Shown here piece by piece: positions 16,681 through 27,472 of a stretch of 64,000 bases of DNA. The stretch is from Rhodococcus rhodnii (GTDB lineage: Bacteria > Actinomycetota > Actinomycetes > Mycobacteriales > Pseudonocardiaceae), in contig JOAA01000028.1 of NCBI GenBank assembly GCA_000720375.1, positions 1-64,000 of the forward strand. The letters are read 5' to 3'. Position numbers and translations under genes: made by a program. The stretch's first letter is position 1; each line of letters starts with the position of its first letter. The notes below the pieces were generated by a model that was given only the letters and a program-made list of their open reading frames with translations, searched no databases and had not been told where the DNA came from.

Positions 16681-19130
16681 GTCGTCGCGATGGCGGCCAG
16701 GACGTCGGTGCGCGATGCTCGGCGTGCGGGCCACAACGCGGCGAGGACTCCGACGACGACCATGCCGATGAGTGCCACGCCGATGATCTCGTAGGGCACC
16801 GAGAACTCCCAGAGTGATTGGCCCATCATGGCGTGCTGCATGACCGCGCCGAACCCGACGCCGACCAGGATGCCGAGCAGTCCGCCGTACGCACAGATCA
16901 CCACGCTTTCCATCCGGATCGCCCGGCGGACCAACGGCTGACTCGCGCCCACCGCACGCAACACTCCGATCTCTCTCGTGCGTTCCATCACCGACAACGC
17001 CAGCGTGTTGACCACGCCGAACGCCGCGATGACGATCGCTGCCCCGAACAAGGCGTACATCAGCGACAGCAACAGTTCGAAGCTCTCGGTTGCCTCCTTG
17101 ATCACTCCATCTCGGTCCGTGACGACCACGTCCGGCCGGTCACGAAACGCCTGCTCGATGCCCGCGCGGGCCGCCGCCGGGTCAGGGCCAGTCGCATACA
17201 CGCTGGTCACTGTGCTGTTCCGGAACTTCGCCGGCACCGCGGCCAAGTCCACATAGAACAGTGGCCTGCCTTCCATCCCGTTGTGCAGTCCCACGATCGT
17301 CGTCGTGATCGACGTGACCGGGTCGAGGGTCAGCGTCACCTGATCGCCTAATCGGGCACCGATCATGGCTGCCTCGTTCTCTCCGACGATCGCTCCGGCG
17401 CGCACATCACCCGTGCCCGCAACGATTTCGGGTTTCACGAGGCCATCGGCTTCGATTGCCGACATCGTGGTCGGCGACGTGGATCCGTTGTGCGTCACCT
17501 TGATGAACGCGTACCGGTCGGCGGATGCGCTCGTTACGCCCGGTGCCGACCGCACCCTCTCCAGGACGTCGGTGCCGAGCGCGACACGGTCCACTGGTGA
17601 ATGGACGATGGTCGCGGCTGCCGGGACTGTCGCCTGGATGCTCGAGCCGAGCATCGACGTGATCGACGAGCCCAGCGTGGCGAACGCACACACCAGCGCG
17701 AGCCCGACCATCAGCGCAGACGTTGTCGCCGCGGTACGCCGCGAATCCCGCACCGAGTTGCGAACCCCGAGACGGGTCGCTGGGCCGCCGTGGCGGCTGA
17801 GCAACCGGCCGACCGGCCGAAGCACGGCCGTGGCAAGCACGGGGGCCAGGAACAAGACACCGAGCCACACGGCGATGCCACCACCCATTGCCACGATGCG
17901 TTCGGTCGTGGATAGGTCGTTCCGCAGCGTCAGAGCAATCGAGATGACGCCTGAGGTCACCGCCACCAAGCCGACGACGGTTCGCACGACGAGAGACCGA
18001 GGGGCGAAAGAACCGTCGGTTCGCAGCGCGGCTACGGGTGCGATGCCTGCGGCCCTGCGTGCCGAGGTGTACGCCGCAACCATGGTGACCAGTACGCCGG
18101 TCGCGTAGCCGACCAGGATGCTGGTGGGCGACACCGATAGCGCGATGCCGTCTCCGTCGCTGGCCACCAACCCGAGTAAGCCCATGCCGATACCAAGCGC
18201 CACACCGAGTGTCGACCCGATCCAGCCGAGCACACCGGCCTCGACCAGTACCGCGTTGCGCACCTGACGGCGGGTCGCGCCGATCGCGCGCAGCAGCGCC
18301 AGTTGCCGACTTCGTTGCGTCACCAACATCGAGAAGGTATTGGCGATGACGAACATGCCTGCCAGCAACGACACCGCCGCGAATCCCAGCAGGGATTCCC
18401 GTTGTGACTGAGCCGAATCGTCCGCCCTGGCCTGGGCTTGCGCAGTCAGTTCCGCACCGGTGGCGACCGTGCGCAGTTCCGGATCCAGGAAGGCACGCGC
18501 GGTCGCCGCGATCGCGTCGGCGTTCGCGCCCGGTTTGGCGATCAATTCGACTCGCGTGAAGCCGTTGCCCAGCACCGCAGGATCGCCGAACGCGACACTG
18601 GGCACCGGTTCGCCGAGCGGCCGGTAGGTGTACAGGCTCGTCACCGTGGCGTCGAGAGATCGCCCATCGGACAACAGAATCCGGGCTGTGTCACCGACCG
18701 CACGACTGGCTTCTCTGGCCTGGGTCTCACTCAGGGCCACCTCGCCCGGTCCAGGTGCCCGGCCTGCCGTGAGGGTGAATCGGTCCGACGAGTCCCAGCC
18801 TGTACCCGCCATGTCGGGGCGTGCGGAGACGAGTTTGCCGTCCGCCCGGATCAGGCCCGCGTACCCGAACGTCACCCCGGAAGTGCTTGCCACACCGGGG
18901 ATCGCGGCGAGGCGGTCCTTGTCGGCCGCGGTCAGCTCGGGGGCCTTGCCGGCAATCTGTACCGACACGCTCACGTCCCCGCGGACATCCTGGCCGCGGA
19001 TGGTCTCGGCGGCTGAGTCCGAGACAACCCATGTGGCCACAACGAAAGCCACGCCCAACGTGATCGCGACGAGTGTCATCGCGACTCTTCCCTTGTGCGC
19101 GCGCAGATCACGCAACATCGCGCGAAGCAT
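16677..19130 (-). CDS. ABC transporter permease, FtsX/MacB type with two permease units
   Basis: 817 residues. One N-terminal membrane helix ([21 protein letters not shown]) is followed by a large extracytoplasmic domain. Next come an FtsX unit ([37 protein letters not shown]), a second extracytoplasmic domain, and a C-terminal FtsX unit ([28 protein letters not shown]). It forms an exporter with the ATPase encoded just upstream; stop and start share one base (TGATG). The substrate may be a lipid, peptide or drug. Confidence 0.92.
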   Translation of the reverse strand: MLRAMLRDLRAHKGRVAMTLVAITLGVAFVVATWVVSDSAAETIRGQDVRGDVSVSVQIAGKAPELTAADKDRLAAIPGVASTSGVTFGYAGLIRADGKLVSARPDMAGTGWDSSDRFTLTAGRAPGPGEVALSETQAREASRAVGDTARILLSDGRSLDATVTSLYTYRPLGEPVPSVAFGDPAVLGNGFTRVELIAKPGANADAIAATARAFLDPELRTVATGAELTAQAQARADDSAQSQRESLLGFAAVSLLAGMFVIANTFSMLVTQRSRQLALLRAIGATRRQVRNAVLVEAGVLGWIGSTLGVALGIGMGLLGLVASDGDGIALSVSPTSILVGYATGVLVTMVAAYTSARRAAGIAPVAALRTDGSFAPRSLVVRTVVGLVAVTSGVISIALTLRNDLSTTERIVAMGGGIAVWLGVLFLAPVLATAVLRPVGRLLSRHGGPATRLGVRNSVRDSRRTAATTSALMVGLALVCAFATLGSSITSMLGSSIQATVPAAATIVHSPVDRVALGTDVLERVRSAPGVTSASADRYAFIKVTHNGSTSPTTMSAIEADGLVKPEIVAGTGDVRAGAIVGENEAAMIGARLGDQVTLTLDPVTSITTTIVGLHNGMEGRPLFYVDLAAVPAKFRNSTVTSVYATGPDPAAARAGIEQAFRDRPDVVVTDRDGVIKEATESFELLLSLMYALFGAAIVIAAFGVVNTLALSVMERTREIGVLRAVGASQPLVRRAIRMESVVICAYGGLLGILVGVGFGAVMQHAMMGQSLWEFSVPYEIIGVALIGMVVVGVLAALWPARRASRTDVLAAIATT

Positions 19131-19885
19131 CAGACAACTACCTTCTCGAGGTCTTTCATCCGGTCAAGAACACGGTCTGCCGTCGGGTCGGCCAGCTCAC
19201 CGACCACACGGCCGTCGGCGAAGAACAGAACGCGATCGGCGTAGGCGGCCGCCGTCGGTTCGTGCGTCACCATCACCACGGTCTGGCCCAACTCGTCCAC
19301 ACTGCGGCGCAGGAAGCCGAGGACATCCGCCGAGGACTTGGAGTCCAGCGCGCCGGTCGGCTCGTCGGCGAACACCACGTCGGGCTTGGTGATCAAGGCA
19401 CGGGCACACGCGACCCGTTGCTGCTGGCCACCGGATAACTGGTTCGGTTTGTGCCCAAGGCGATGCCGCAGGCCGATCCCGTCGATGACCGTGTCGGCGA
19501 AGGCCTGATCGGGCCGTCGCCCGGCCAAGTCGAGCGGCAGCACGATGTTCTCCCACGCGGTCAGCGTCGGCAGCAGGTTGAACGCCTGGAACACGAACCC
19601 GACCCGGTCCCGCCGTAAAGCGGTCAGCCGCGTGTCGGACAAAGAAGACGTCTCGGTGCCACCGATGAACACCTCGCCACTGGTCGGCTTGTCCAGCCCG
19701 GCAAGGCAATGCAGCAGCGTGGACTTGCCGGACCCGGAGGGGCCCATGATCGCGGTGAACCGCTCTCGCGGAAACCCGACAGTCACGTTGTCGAGCGCGA
19801 GAACTGTTACGTCGCCAGGAGATCCGGCTCCATATACTTTGGACAGGGACGTGGCGTGTACCGCCGGTGTGGTCGATTTCTGCAC
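19130..19885 (-). CDS. ABC transporter ATP-binding protein (MacB/LolD type)
   Basis: 251 residues from the GTG at 19885 (MQKSTTPAVHATSLSKVYG); an ATG at 19921 would add 12 residues but lies inside a palindrome. Walker A is GPSGSGKST, the signature is LSGGQQQR, Walker B is VVFADEPTG, and the H-loop is VTHEP. It energises the two-unit permease that follows. Confidence 0.92.
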   Translation of the reverse strand: MQKSTTPAVHATSLSKVYGAGSPGDVTVLALDNVTVGFPRERFTAIMGPSGSGKSTLLHCLAGLDKPTSGEVFIGGTETSSLSDTRLTALRRDRVGFVFQAFNLLPTLTAWENIVLPLDLAGRRPDQAFADTVIDGIGLRHRLGHKPNQLSGGQQQRVACARALITKPDVVFADEPTGALDSKSSADVLGFLRRSVDELGQTVVMVTHEPTAAAYADRVLFFADGRVVGELADPTADRVLDRMKDLEKVVV

Positions 19886-19919
19886 GCTGCCAACGGTCCC
19901 GGATCGCGGCTTGCGGCAC

Positions 19920-19937
19920 ATCTGCCTGCAGACAGAT
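19920..19937. promoter_or_regulatory. Near-perfect 18-bp palindrome before the ABC exporter
   Basis: ATCTGCCTGCAGACAGAT is symmetric except for one base pair, and it covers the alternative ATG of the ATPase gene. Size and place fit a repressor operator; no regulator gene lies next to it. Confidence 0.4.
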
Positions 19938-20035
19938 TCGCTGTCTCTATCTCCAGACGGATGCGGTCGACCGCGGTCCGCCCTACGGTGGATCGTGCGA
20001 CGCGAATCAGCGCAGCACCGACCGGCTGGTGCAAG

Positions 20036-20923
20036 TCAGCCGCAGGTGGCCTGCGAGGGCACTTCGGCGTTGGGATCGAAATAGGCGGTTCGATCCTCGT
20101 TCTGATTGTCCGCGGACTCGGTGTCGCGTCGTTGACTGTAGGCAGGAGCGAGATAGCCGGCGCGCAAAGCGTCACAACCCATGGAATAGGTGAAACCGTG
20201 TGAACGAGATGGCCAGATCCCGCGGCTGTTCGGCGTGTATTTGTCGCCCAGCACCGAGTAGTCGACATCCCACCGGCCGACGGCGACGATGTCCATGGCA
20301 TTCCTGAGCCTGTCCGGCTCGTCGATGCCGAAGGCGTACGCGAACACGTAGTTCGTGTGCACGACCAATTCGCCTGTCTTGGCGCCCTGCTCGGCCCACA
20401 TCCGGCCGCGCACTTTGGGTTCGGCGGGCAGCAGTGTGTACCCGGTGGCGAGCCTGGTGGCGTACGCGTGCGCCTCGTGCGGGTCGTTGCCGAACACCGG
20501 ACGCATTTTCTTCTGCGAGTCCTTGGCCAGCAGCTTGAGATAACGCTCGACGTCGTGCTGCTCGAGGACCGCCCGATCCAGTCTGGAGGTGATCAGTATC
20601 TGGCGGACCCGTGCGTACGCGTCCTCCACTTGCTGCGCGGTGAACGGGCCGACGGCCTTCGCGGGCGGCGCGACGATGCCGGCTGCACCGTCCGACCAAT
20701 CCGCTGCGGGCGTACCAATGAAAGGACGGTTGAAGTCCACTTGAACCGGCGGTGCCGCCGCCTTCACGTCGACTGTTCTCGGCTCGGCCGTGCCCCGCAC
20801 TTCGTTGAAGGCCACGATCCCGGCCACGACCGCGACGCCCACGGCGAGCGTGGCGACCTTGGCGCGGTAGCGCTTGAAGAACGAGCGTGCTGAACCGGCT
20901 TCGTGTTGTGGGTCCTCGGGCAT
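20036..20923 (-). CDS. Conserved membrane-anchored protein of unknown function
   Basis: 295 residues from the ATG at 20923 after GAGGGAGAT. Residues 1-25 are charged, then VATLAVGVAVVAGIVAFNEV is a membrane anchor, and the rest is predicted outside the cytoplasm. FNRPFIGTPAADWSDGAAGI and LDRAVLEQHDVERYLKLLAKD are sequences I recall from actinomycete hypothetical proteins. No catalytic motif is recognised. It stands alone between the ABC exporter and the divergent valS. Confidence 0.75.
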   Translation of the reverse strand: MPEDPQHEAGSARSFFKRYRAKVATLAVGVAVVAGIVAFNEVRGTAEPRTVDVKAAAPPVQVDFNRPFIGTPAADWSDGAAGIVAPPAKAVGPFTAQQVEDAYARVRQILITSRLDRAVLEQHDVERYLKLLAKDSQKKMRPVFGNDPHEAHAYATRLATGYTLLPAEPKVRGRMWAEQGAKTGELVVHTNYVFAYAFGIDEPDRLRNAMDIVAVGRWDVDYSVLGDKYTPNSRGIWPSRSHGFTYSMGCDALRAGYLAPAYSQRRDTESADNQNEDRTAYFDPNAEVPSQATCG

Positions 20924-21152
20924 ATCTCCCTCGCGCGTGCTCGCGCCAGAACAGTGCGCCCGGCAGCCCCGTGGTGTCGTCCACACCGGACTGGGTGAGC
21001 GTAGCCTGAACACGGTGCGTAAAACTAGTGGTTACGCGTAGTGGCCCGAGTGCGCTGAGTCACAATGCGTGGTCGTCGGCTGACGGTCGGCCGGGGAAGT
21101 CACCCGTTCGTATGAGTAGGCAATGCGGGTGAAAGCGTTCCGACGCGGTTCG

Positions 21153-21158
21153 TAAACT
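21153..21158 (+). promoter_or_regulatory. Leaderless-type promoter of valS
   Basis: TAAACT lies 8 nt before the GTG start, and GTGAAA, 18 nt upstream at 21129-21134, is a possible -35. No ribosome-binding site is present. No T-box features were seen in the 240-bp upstream gap, which otherwise holds no gene. Confidence 0.55.
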
Positions 21159-21166
21159 CTGTCACC

Positions 21167-23800
21167 GTGACAGAGACAGCCATTCCCCAGCCAACTACCG
21201 ATCTTCCGGCCGCGTTCGCGCCCGAGAAGGTAGAGGGACGGCTGTACCAGCGTTGGGTAGAGGCAGGTTACTTCGAGGCCGATGCCTCTTCGGACAAGCC
21301 GCCCTTCACCATCGTGCTGCCGCCACCGAACGTGACGGGCAGTCTGCACATGGGCCACGCGCTGGACCACACGCTGATGGACGCGATGTCGCGCCGTCGT
21401 CGCATGCAGGGCTACGAGGTGCTCTGGCTGCCGGGCATGGACCACGCGGGCATCGCCACGCAGAACGTGGTGGAGCGCGCGCTCGCCGAGAAGGAGGGCG
21501 TGTCCCGGCACGACCTGGGCCGTGACGAGTTCGTGGCGCGGGTGTGGGAGTGGAAGGACGAGTACGGCGGCCGGATCCTCGGCCAGATGCGCAGGCTCGG
21601 CGACGGCGTCGACTGGAGCCGCGAGCGCTTCACCATGGACGAGGGCCTGTCCAAGGCTGTGCAGACCGTCTTCAAGAGGATGTACGACGACGGCCTGATC
21701 TACCGTGCGGAACGGATCATCAACTGGTGCCCGCGGTGCCAGACGGCACTGTCGGACATCGAGGTGGAGCACTCCGAGGACGAGGGCGAGCTCGTCTCGA
21801 TCCGGTACGGCGACGGTGACGAGTCGATCGTCGTGGCGACCACACGTGCCGAGACCATGCTCGGCGACACCGCGGTGGCCGTGCATCCCGAAGACGAGCG
21901 GTACAAGCACCTGATCGGCAAGGAGCTCCGGCTGCCGTTGACCGACCGCCGCATCCCGGTGGTCGCCGACGAGCACGTGGACCCCGAATTCGGTACGGGT
22001 GCGGTGAAGGTGACGCCTGCGCACGACCCGAACGACTTCGAGATCGGCCAGCGGCACGACCTGCCGTCGATCACGATGATGAACGAGCGCGCCGTGGTCA
22101 TCGTGAAGGGCCCGTTCGAGGGTCTCGACCGGTTCGAGGCCAGGCCCGCGGTGGTCGCCGCGTTGCGTGAGCAGGGGCGGATCGTCGCCGAGAAGCGGCC
22201 GTACCTGCACTCGGTCGGGCACTGCTCGCGGTGCGACACCGTCATCGAGCCGCGCCTGTCGATGCAGTGGTGGGTGAAGGTCGAGCCGTTGGCGCGCGCG
22301 GCCGGTGACGCCGTGCGGGACGGCCGGACCACGGTCCACCCGCCGGAGTTGGCCAAGCGCTACTTCGACTGGGTCGACAACATGCACGACTGGACCATCT
22401 CCCGCCAGCTGTGGTGGGGGCACCGGATCCCGGTCTGGTACGGCCCGAACGACGAGGTCGTGTGCGTCGGCCCGGACGAGCAGCCGCCGTCGGGCGACGG
22501 CTGGACGCAGGACCCTGACGTGCTCGACACGTGGTTCTCCTCCGGCCTGTGGCCGATCTCCACGCTGGGCTGGCCGGAGAACACCACGGACCTGAAGCGG
22601 TTCTACCCGACCAGCGTGCTGTGCACCGGCTACGACATCCTGTTCTTCTGGGTCGCCCGGATGATGATGTTCGGTCTGTACGCGATGGACGGCGTGCAAC
22701 CGTTCGACCAGCTCTACCTGCACGGACTGATCCGTGACCAGTACGGCAAGAAGATGTCCAAGTCGCGCGGGAACGTGATCGACCCGCTGGAGTGGCTCGA
22801 CCGCTACGGCGCCGACGCGTTGCGCTTCACCCTGGCCCGCGGCGCCAACCCGGGCAGCGACATGGCGTTGGCGGAGGAGTGGGCGTCCGGCTCACGTAAC
22901 TTCGTCACCAAACTGTGGAACGCCAGCCGCTTCGCCCTGATGAACGGCGCGACGACGGCCGTGCCGGTGCCGGACCGCGACGAGCTGACCGACGCTGACC
23001 GCTGGATCCTGGACCGCCTGGACGGCCTCGTGTCCGAAGTGGACGGTCTGTTCGAGGACTTCCAGTTCGCCAAGCTGTGCGACGCGCTCTACCACTTCAC
23101 CTGGGACGAGTTCTGCGACTGGTACCTGGAGCTGGCGAAGGTCCAGATCGCCGAAGGCCGCGAGGACGCCACCCGCGCGGTGCTCGGGCACGTGCTGGAC
23201 GCCTTGCTGCGCCTGCTGCACCCGATCATCCCGTTCGTCACCGAGGAGCTCTGGACGGCCCTGACCGGCGGCGAGTCGGTGGTGGTCGCCGCGTGGCCGT
23301 CGGCAAGCGGAGCTTCGGCGGACGCCGGTGCCGCGCAGCGGATCGAAGGCGTGCAGAAGCTGATCACCGAGATCCGCCGGTTCCGCAACGATCAGGGCCT
23401 CAAGCCAGGGCAGAAGGTCAGCACCCGGCTGACCGGTGTCGAGGCAGCGGGCCTGTCGGCCCACCAGAGCGCCGTGGCCACGTTGGCCCGCTTGACCGAA
23501 CCGGAGGACAGCTTCTCGGCCAGCGCGTCACTCGAGGTCGCCCTGCCTGGCGGGGCGTCGGTGGTGGTCGAACTGGACCTGTCGGGCGCGGTGGATGTCG
23601 AGGCGGAGCGCAAGCGGCTGACGAAGGACCTCGCGGTGGCTCAGAAGGACCTCGCCCAGTGCGAGGCCAAACTGAACAACCCGAAGTTCACCGAGAAAGC
23701 CCCGGCCGACGTCGTCGACAAGATCAAGATCCGCCGTGAGACAGCACTTGCGGACATCGACCGGATCAACGCCCGGCTGAGCGCCCTGCCCCCGGCCTGA
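21167..23800 (+). CDS. valS: Valyl-tRNA synthetase
   Basis: 877 residues, normal for ValRS. The class I HIGH motif is [15 protein letters not shown] and the KMSKS motif is [10 protein letters not shown]. The editing domain ([19 protein letters not shown]) and the C-terminal coiled coil that grips tRNA-Val ([17 protein letters not shown]) are present. It charges tRNA-Val in the cytosol. The gene ends one base from the convergent sensor kinase gene. Confidence 0.98.
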   Translation: MTETAIPQPTTDLPAAFAPEKVEGRLYQRWVEAGYFEADASSDKPPFTIVLPPPNVTGSLHMGHALDHTLMDAMSRRRRMQGYEVLWLPGMDHAGIATQNVVERALAEKEGVSRHDLGRDEFVARVWEWKDEYGGRILGQMRRLGDGVDWSRERFTMDEGLSKAVQTVFKRMYDDGLIYRAERIINWCPRCQTALSDIEVEHSEDEGELVSIRYGDGDESIVVATTRAETMLGDTAVAVHPEDERYKHLIGKELRLPLTDRRIPVVADEHVDPEFGTGAVKVTPAHDPNDFEIGQRHDLPSITMMNERAVVIVKGPFEGLDRFEARPAVVAALREQGRIVAEKRPYLHSVGHCSRCDTVIEPRLSMQWWVKVEPLARAAGDAVRDGRTTVHPPELAKRYFDWVDNMHDWTISRQLWWGHRIPVWYGPNDEVVCVGPDEQPPSGDGWTQDPDVLDTWFSSGLWPISTLGWPENTTDLKRFYPTSVLCTGYDILFFWVARMMMFGLYAMDGVQPFDQLYLHGLIRDQYGKKMSKSRGNVIDPLEWLDRYGADALRFTLARGANPGSDMALAEEWASGSRNFVTKLWNASRFALMNGATTAVPVPDRDELTDADRWILDRLDGLVSEVDGLFEDFQFAKLCDALYHFTWDEFCDWYLELAKVQIAEGREDATRAVLGHVLDALLRLLHPIIPFVTEELWTALTGGESVVVAAWPSASGASADAGAAQRIEGVQKLITEIRRFRNDQGLKPGQKVSTRLTGVEAAGLSAHQSAVATLARLTEPEDSFSASASLEVALPGGASVVVELDLSGAVDVEAERKRLTKDLAVAQKDLAQCEAKLNNPKFTEKAPADVVDKIKIRRETALADIDRINARLSALPPA

Positions 23801-23801
23801 C

Positions 23802-25316
23802 CTACGTCGCGGGTCCGGCAGCTTGGGTTCGCCCGGGCTCGCCGGACCGGTTTTGTCGGTCCCCTTCGGTAACGTGGAATTCGGGGGTCCCCTCTGGGGG
23901 ATTCCTGTCGGGGTGAGGGCTGTGCGGGGCAGTGGGGTGCGGCAGGGAGATGATGAACGTCGTCCGGCCCGGCGCGCTGGACAGGTTCACCGTTCCACCG
24001 TGGGCGCTCACGATCGAGTGCACGATCGACAGGCCCAGGCCGGTGCCGCCGATGCTGCGGGTCCGCGAGTCGTCGATCCGGTAGAACCGGTCGAAGATCC
24101 GGGCCTGGTGCTCGGGCGGGATCCCTGGGCCGGTGTCGCTCACGATCACCACAGCGTCCGCGTTCACCCGTAGCTCCACCTCCGTGCCGACGGGGGTGTG
24201 GCGGGCGATGTTCGTGAGCAGGTTGTCCAGGACCTGGCGCAGCCGCATCCCGTCGCCCTGGATCAGAACTCGGCTTGGCGCGTCGAAATCCAGCGGATAG
24301 TCCGGGTGTGCGGCCACGAATGCCTGCGCTGCGGCCGACGCGACCTCGACGAGGTCCACTTCCTCTTGGCGCAGCGGGGTTTCCGAATCCAGCCTGGCCA
24401 GCAGCAGCAAGTCGTCCACGAGGACGCTCATTCGTTCCGTTTCCTCGCGGATTTTCGCGAGGTGCGCTTCGCGTTCCTCCGGTTCATTGGCTGCTGCGTA
24501 GCGGAAAAGGTCCGCGTAGCCCCGGATCGAGGTCAACGGGGTACGCAGTTCGTGGGACGCGTCCGCGATGAACCGGCGCAGCCGTTGTTCCGCCGCTGTC
24601 CTTGCCGCCAGGGATGAGTCGATGTGGTCGAGCATCACGTTGAACGACGTCCGAAGTTCTTCCACTTCCGGTCCGCCGCCTTCGCCGTTCGCGCGAACCG
24701 GCAGGTGACTGGAATCCGTCAGGTCGTGGGATGTGATGTCGTGCGCTGTCGACGCCATGTCGCTCAGCGGGCGCAGACCTCGGCGCAGCACGAGTCTGCC
24801 AACGACGACCAGCAGTACGAGGGCCGCTCCGAACGCTCCGACCGACAGGATGATCAGCCAGCGGACCGTGCTGTTCAGATCGCCGATCGGGGCCGCGCTG
24901 ACCAGGATGTTGCCGCCGCTGATCTCGCACGCGCGGGCGCGGAACGGGCCCTCACCGTGGATGAAGATCGTCTGGAAGAGGTGGTCTTCCTGCTTCTGGT
25001 CCGCCAAGTCCTTCGCGAGCGTTTCGAACTCGTCACGGTCCTGCGCGGGCGGCAGATCGTTGCCGGCGACCGACGAGACGTTGCCGGTCGACGGGTTGTA
25101 CACCAGCTGGTGCCAGGTGTACGGCGGTTTCCACTTGTTGTAGACGCCCGCTTGTTCCTTCTGGGTTTTCGCCAGCTGGTCGTCGAGCTGGCGGGCCAGG
25201 AAGTCACGCGTGCTCGTCACCAGGACTGTGCCGACAATTCCGAAGACAACCAACGACAACACGCCCAGCGCCAAGGCCAGGCGTGTGCCGAGCGGGGTTC
25301 GTTGCCAGCGGTTCAT
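23802..25316 (-). CDS. Sensor histidine kinase, EnvZ/TrcS class
   Basis: 504 residues. Membrane helices at about 11-33 and 153-176 flank an extracytoplasmic sensor domain of about 115 residues. A HAMP domain follows, then the H-box DASHELRTPL (His255), N-box DNLLTNIARHTP, G1 DTGPGIP and G2 GGTGLGLS. A Pro-rich, probably disordered tail follows the kinase domain. Its start overlaps the response regulator stop by 4 bp. The divergent ferric-reductase operon is the likely target. Confidence 0.92.
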   Translation of the reverse strand: MNRWQRTPLGTRLALALGVLSLVVFGIVGTVLVTSTRDFLARQLDDQLAKTQKEQAGVYNKWKPPYTWHQLVYNPSTGNVSSVAGNDLPPAQDRDEFETLAKDLADQKQEDHLFQTIFIHGEGPFRARACEISGGNILVSAAPIGDLNSTVRWLIILSVGAFGAALVLLVVVGRLVLRRGLRPLSDMASTAHDITSHDLTDSSHLPVRANGEGGGPEVEELRTSFNVMLDHIDSSLAARTAAEQRLRRFIADASHELRTPLTSIRGYADLFRYAAANEPEEREAHLAKIREETERMSVLVDDLLLLARLDSETPLRQEEVDLVEVASAAAQAFVAAHPDYPLDFDAPSRVLIQGDGMRLRQVLDNLLTNIARHTPVGTEVELRVNADAVVIVSDTGPGIPPEHQARIFDRFYRIDDSRTRSIGGTGLGLSIVHSIVSAHGGTVNLSSAPGRTTFIISLPHPTAPHSPHPDRNPPEGTPEFHVTEGDRQNRSGEPGRTQAAGPAT

Positions 25317-26011
25317 CCCGTTGGCCGCCGCACGACGTAACCCACGCCGCGGACGGTATGGATCAACGGCTCATGGCCGTCGTCGATCTTCCGGCGCAAA
25401 TGTGACACGACCAATTCGACCACATTGGACCTGCCGCCGAAGTCGTACTCCCAGACATGGTCGAGGATCTGCGCCTTGGTCAGCACAGCCGGCGAGCGGC
25501 GCATCAGGTACCGCAACAGTTCGAACTCCGTCGGCGTCAACGACACCGTCACGCCCGCGCGTTTCACCTCACGGGTGTCCTCGTCCATCGTCAGGTCGCC
25601 GACTTCGAGCACGGATCGCTTCCACGCCGGGCCGTTGCTACGGCGCAGCACCGCGCGCAACCGCGCCATCAGCTCTTCCACCGAGAACGGCTTGACCAGG
25701 TAATCGTCGCCACCACGGGTCAGCCCCGCGATACGGTCCGCGGTCGCGTCCTTCGCCGTGAGGAAGACCACTGGCACCATCGCGCCGCTCGCGCGCAGGC
25801 CGTCCAGCACCGTGAACCCGTCCACATCGGGCAGCATCAGGTCCAGCACCACGATGTCGGGGCCGAAGCTGGCGGCCTGACGCAGCGCTTCCTCACCCGT
25901 CCCGGCGGTCACCGCGTTCCAGCCCTCGTAGCGGGCGACGGTCGCGACCAGGTCGGCGATGTGCGGTTCGTCGTCAACCACTAGCAACCGCACCGGGCTC
26001 TTCTTGTTCAC
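25313..26011 (-). CDS. OmpR-family response regulator
   Basis: 232 residues from the GTG at 26011 (MNKKSPVRLLVVDDEP); GAGAG lies close upstream. The receiver has the acidic pair DDE, phosphoacceptor Asp57 (VVLDLMLPDVDGF), Thr and the conserved Lys (YLVKPF). The C-terminal winged helix is typical (LTPTEFELLRYLMRR, VVSHLRRKIDDG, VRGVGYVVR). It pairs with the overlapping kinase gene. Confidence 0.93.
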   Translation of the reverse strand: MNKKSPVRLLVVDDEPHIADLVATVARYEGWNAVTAGTGEEALRQAASFGPDIVVLDLMLPDVDGFTVLDGLRASGAMVPVVFLTAKDATADRIAGLTRGGDDYLVKPFSVEELMARLRAVLRRSNGPAWKRSVLEVGDLTMDEDTREVKRAGVTVSLTPTEFELLRYLMRRSPAVLTKAQILDHVWEYDFGGRSNVVELVVSHLRRKIDDGHEPLIHTVRGVGYVVRRPTG

Positions 26012-26070
26012 ACTCTCATGGTGCGGTACTGGCGCACGTGGAGCGAGGCGACCGGGCCGCCGATAGTAAG

Positions 26071-26100
26071 TCGACAGGTTCATGACAGGGTCGACACAGG
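26071..26100. promoter_or_regulatory. Tandem GACAGG direct repeats, possible response-regulator box
   Basis: GACAGG occurs at 26073-26078 and 26084-26089, 11 bp apart, followed by GACACAGG at 26093-26100. TCGACA also repeats at 26071 and 26091. Direct repeats spaced by one helical turn are typical for OmpR-family dimers. The site lies between the regulator and the divergent reductase gene. Confidence 0.45.
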
Positions 26101-26122
26101 ATCGCGATCCAGTCTCGTTCAC

Positions 26123-27457
26123 ATGACGACCCTGTCACTGACCCGGCCGCGCGTTCTCGCGCGGACCGGCCTCTATACGGTCTTGGGCGCCAACGTCGCG
26201 CTCGTCACGGTCCTGTTCGCCGATGCCGGGCCGTCGGCCGATCCGCTCATCTCGATCGGCCGCCTGCTGGGGATGTACGGCGCGCTGCTGATGGCCTTCC
26301 AGCTCGTGCTGATCGCACGATTGTCCTGGCTGGACCGAAGGCTCGGGATGGACCGGCTGACCAGCCTGCACCGGTGGACCGGATTCGGTGTGCTGTGGCT
26401 GCTGCTCGGCCACATGGTCTTCATCGTGTTCGGCTACGCCAACCTGTCAGGCACCGGGCCGGTCGGTGAGCTGGTCACATTGGCCACCACCGTCGAGGGG
26501 ATCCTGCAGGCGATCGTCGCGTTCGCGCTGATCCTATTCGTCGGCGCGGCCTCGGCACGGTTCGCCCGGCGCAAACTGGCGTACGAGACCTGGCACTTCA
26601 TCCACCTGTACACCTATCTCGCTGTCGTTCTCGCCTTCTCGCACCAGATCTTCGAGGGCTCCTCCTTCATAGGCAACGCCTTCGCCCGCGCCTATTGGTG
26701 GACGCTGTGGGGCGGTGCGCTCGGCGCCGTGCTGTTGGGGCGCGTGATTTTGCCGCTGTGGCGCAACTTCCGGCACCGCCTGCGGGTCGCTGCGGTCGTG
26801 CCTGAGTCGGATCGGGTCGTGTCCGTGTACGTCACCGGCCGCAACCTCGATCAATTGCCTGCCAAGGCCGGTCAGTTCTTCATCTGGCGGTTCCTCACCA
26901 AGGGGCGTTGGTGGGCAGCCAATCCGTTCTCGCTGTCCGCTGCTCCGGATGGGAAGTCGTTGCGGCTCACGGTAAAGGCGCTTGGTGATGGCAGCGCTTC
27001 GTTGCGGCACATCAAACCTGGCACGCGCGTGTTCGCTGAGGGCCCGTATGGCGCGTTCACCACGATGCACCAGACGAAGCAGAACGCGTTGCTGATCGCA
27101 GGAGGCGTCGGTATCACGCCGATCCGCGCGCTGCTGGAGGAAATCCGTGGGCACGTTGTCCTGTTCTACCGCGTCAACAAGCATGATGACGCCGTTCTGT
27201 TGCAGGAACTGGACGAGCTCGCGCGATCGCGTGGTGCCGTGCTGCACCTGCTCGCCGGGCCGGTGAACGCGCAGGACGCGCACGGCAACCAGTTGCTCAG
27301 CGCGAAGAACGTGGCCGGACTCGCCCCCGACGTCTGGGACCGCGACGTGTTCGTCTGCGGCCCGCCCCCGATGACCAACGCCGTCCTGCGCTCCCTGCGT
27401 GAGCTGGGCGTGCCCCGTGAACAGATCCACGCCGAACGCTTCAGCCTGGCCAGTTGA
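26123..27457 (+). CDS. Ferric reductase-like transmembrane flavohaem oxidoreductase
   Basis: 444 residues from the ATG at 26123; no ribosome site, but CAGTCT 7 nt upstream suggests a leaderless transcript. The N-terminal half has about six membrane helices with paired His for haem (LHRWTGFGVLWLLLGH and WHFIHLYTYLAVVLAFSHQ). The C-terminal half is a ferredoxin-NADP reductase-like module: FAD region WAANPFSLSAAP, NAD region IAGGVGITPIRALLEE and CGPPPMTNAVLRSL. It should carry electrons from cytosolic NAD(P)H across the membrane, probably to the FMN protein encoded next. Confidence 0.88.
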   Translation: MTTLSLTRPRVLARTGLYTVLGANVALVTVLFADAGPSADPLISIGRLLGMYGALLMAFQLVLIARLSWLDRRLGMDRLTSLHRWTGFGVLWLLLGHMVFIVFGYANLSGTGPVGELVTLATTVEGILQAIVAFALILFVGAASARFARRKLAYETWHFIHLYTYLAVVLAFSHQIFEGSSFIGNAFARAYWWTLWGGALGAVLLGRVILPLWRNFRHRLRVAAVVPESDRVVSVYVTGRNLDQLPAKAGQFFIWRFLTKGRWWAANPFSLSAAPDGKSLRLTVKALGDGSASLRHIKPGTRVFAEGPYGAFTTMHQTKQNALLIAGGVGITPIRALLEEIRGHVVLFYRVNKHDDAVLLQELDELARSRGAVLHLLAGPVNAQDAHGNQLLSAKNVAGLAPDVWDRDVFVCGPPPMTNAVLRSLRELGVPREQIHAERFSLAS

Positions 27458-27472
27458 GAGGACCGAACACCC

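Noticed and set aside
20924..21166. T-box riboswitch before valS
   Set aside because: No specifier-loop or antiterminator features were found, and the promoter appears to start transcription at the start codon.
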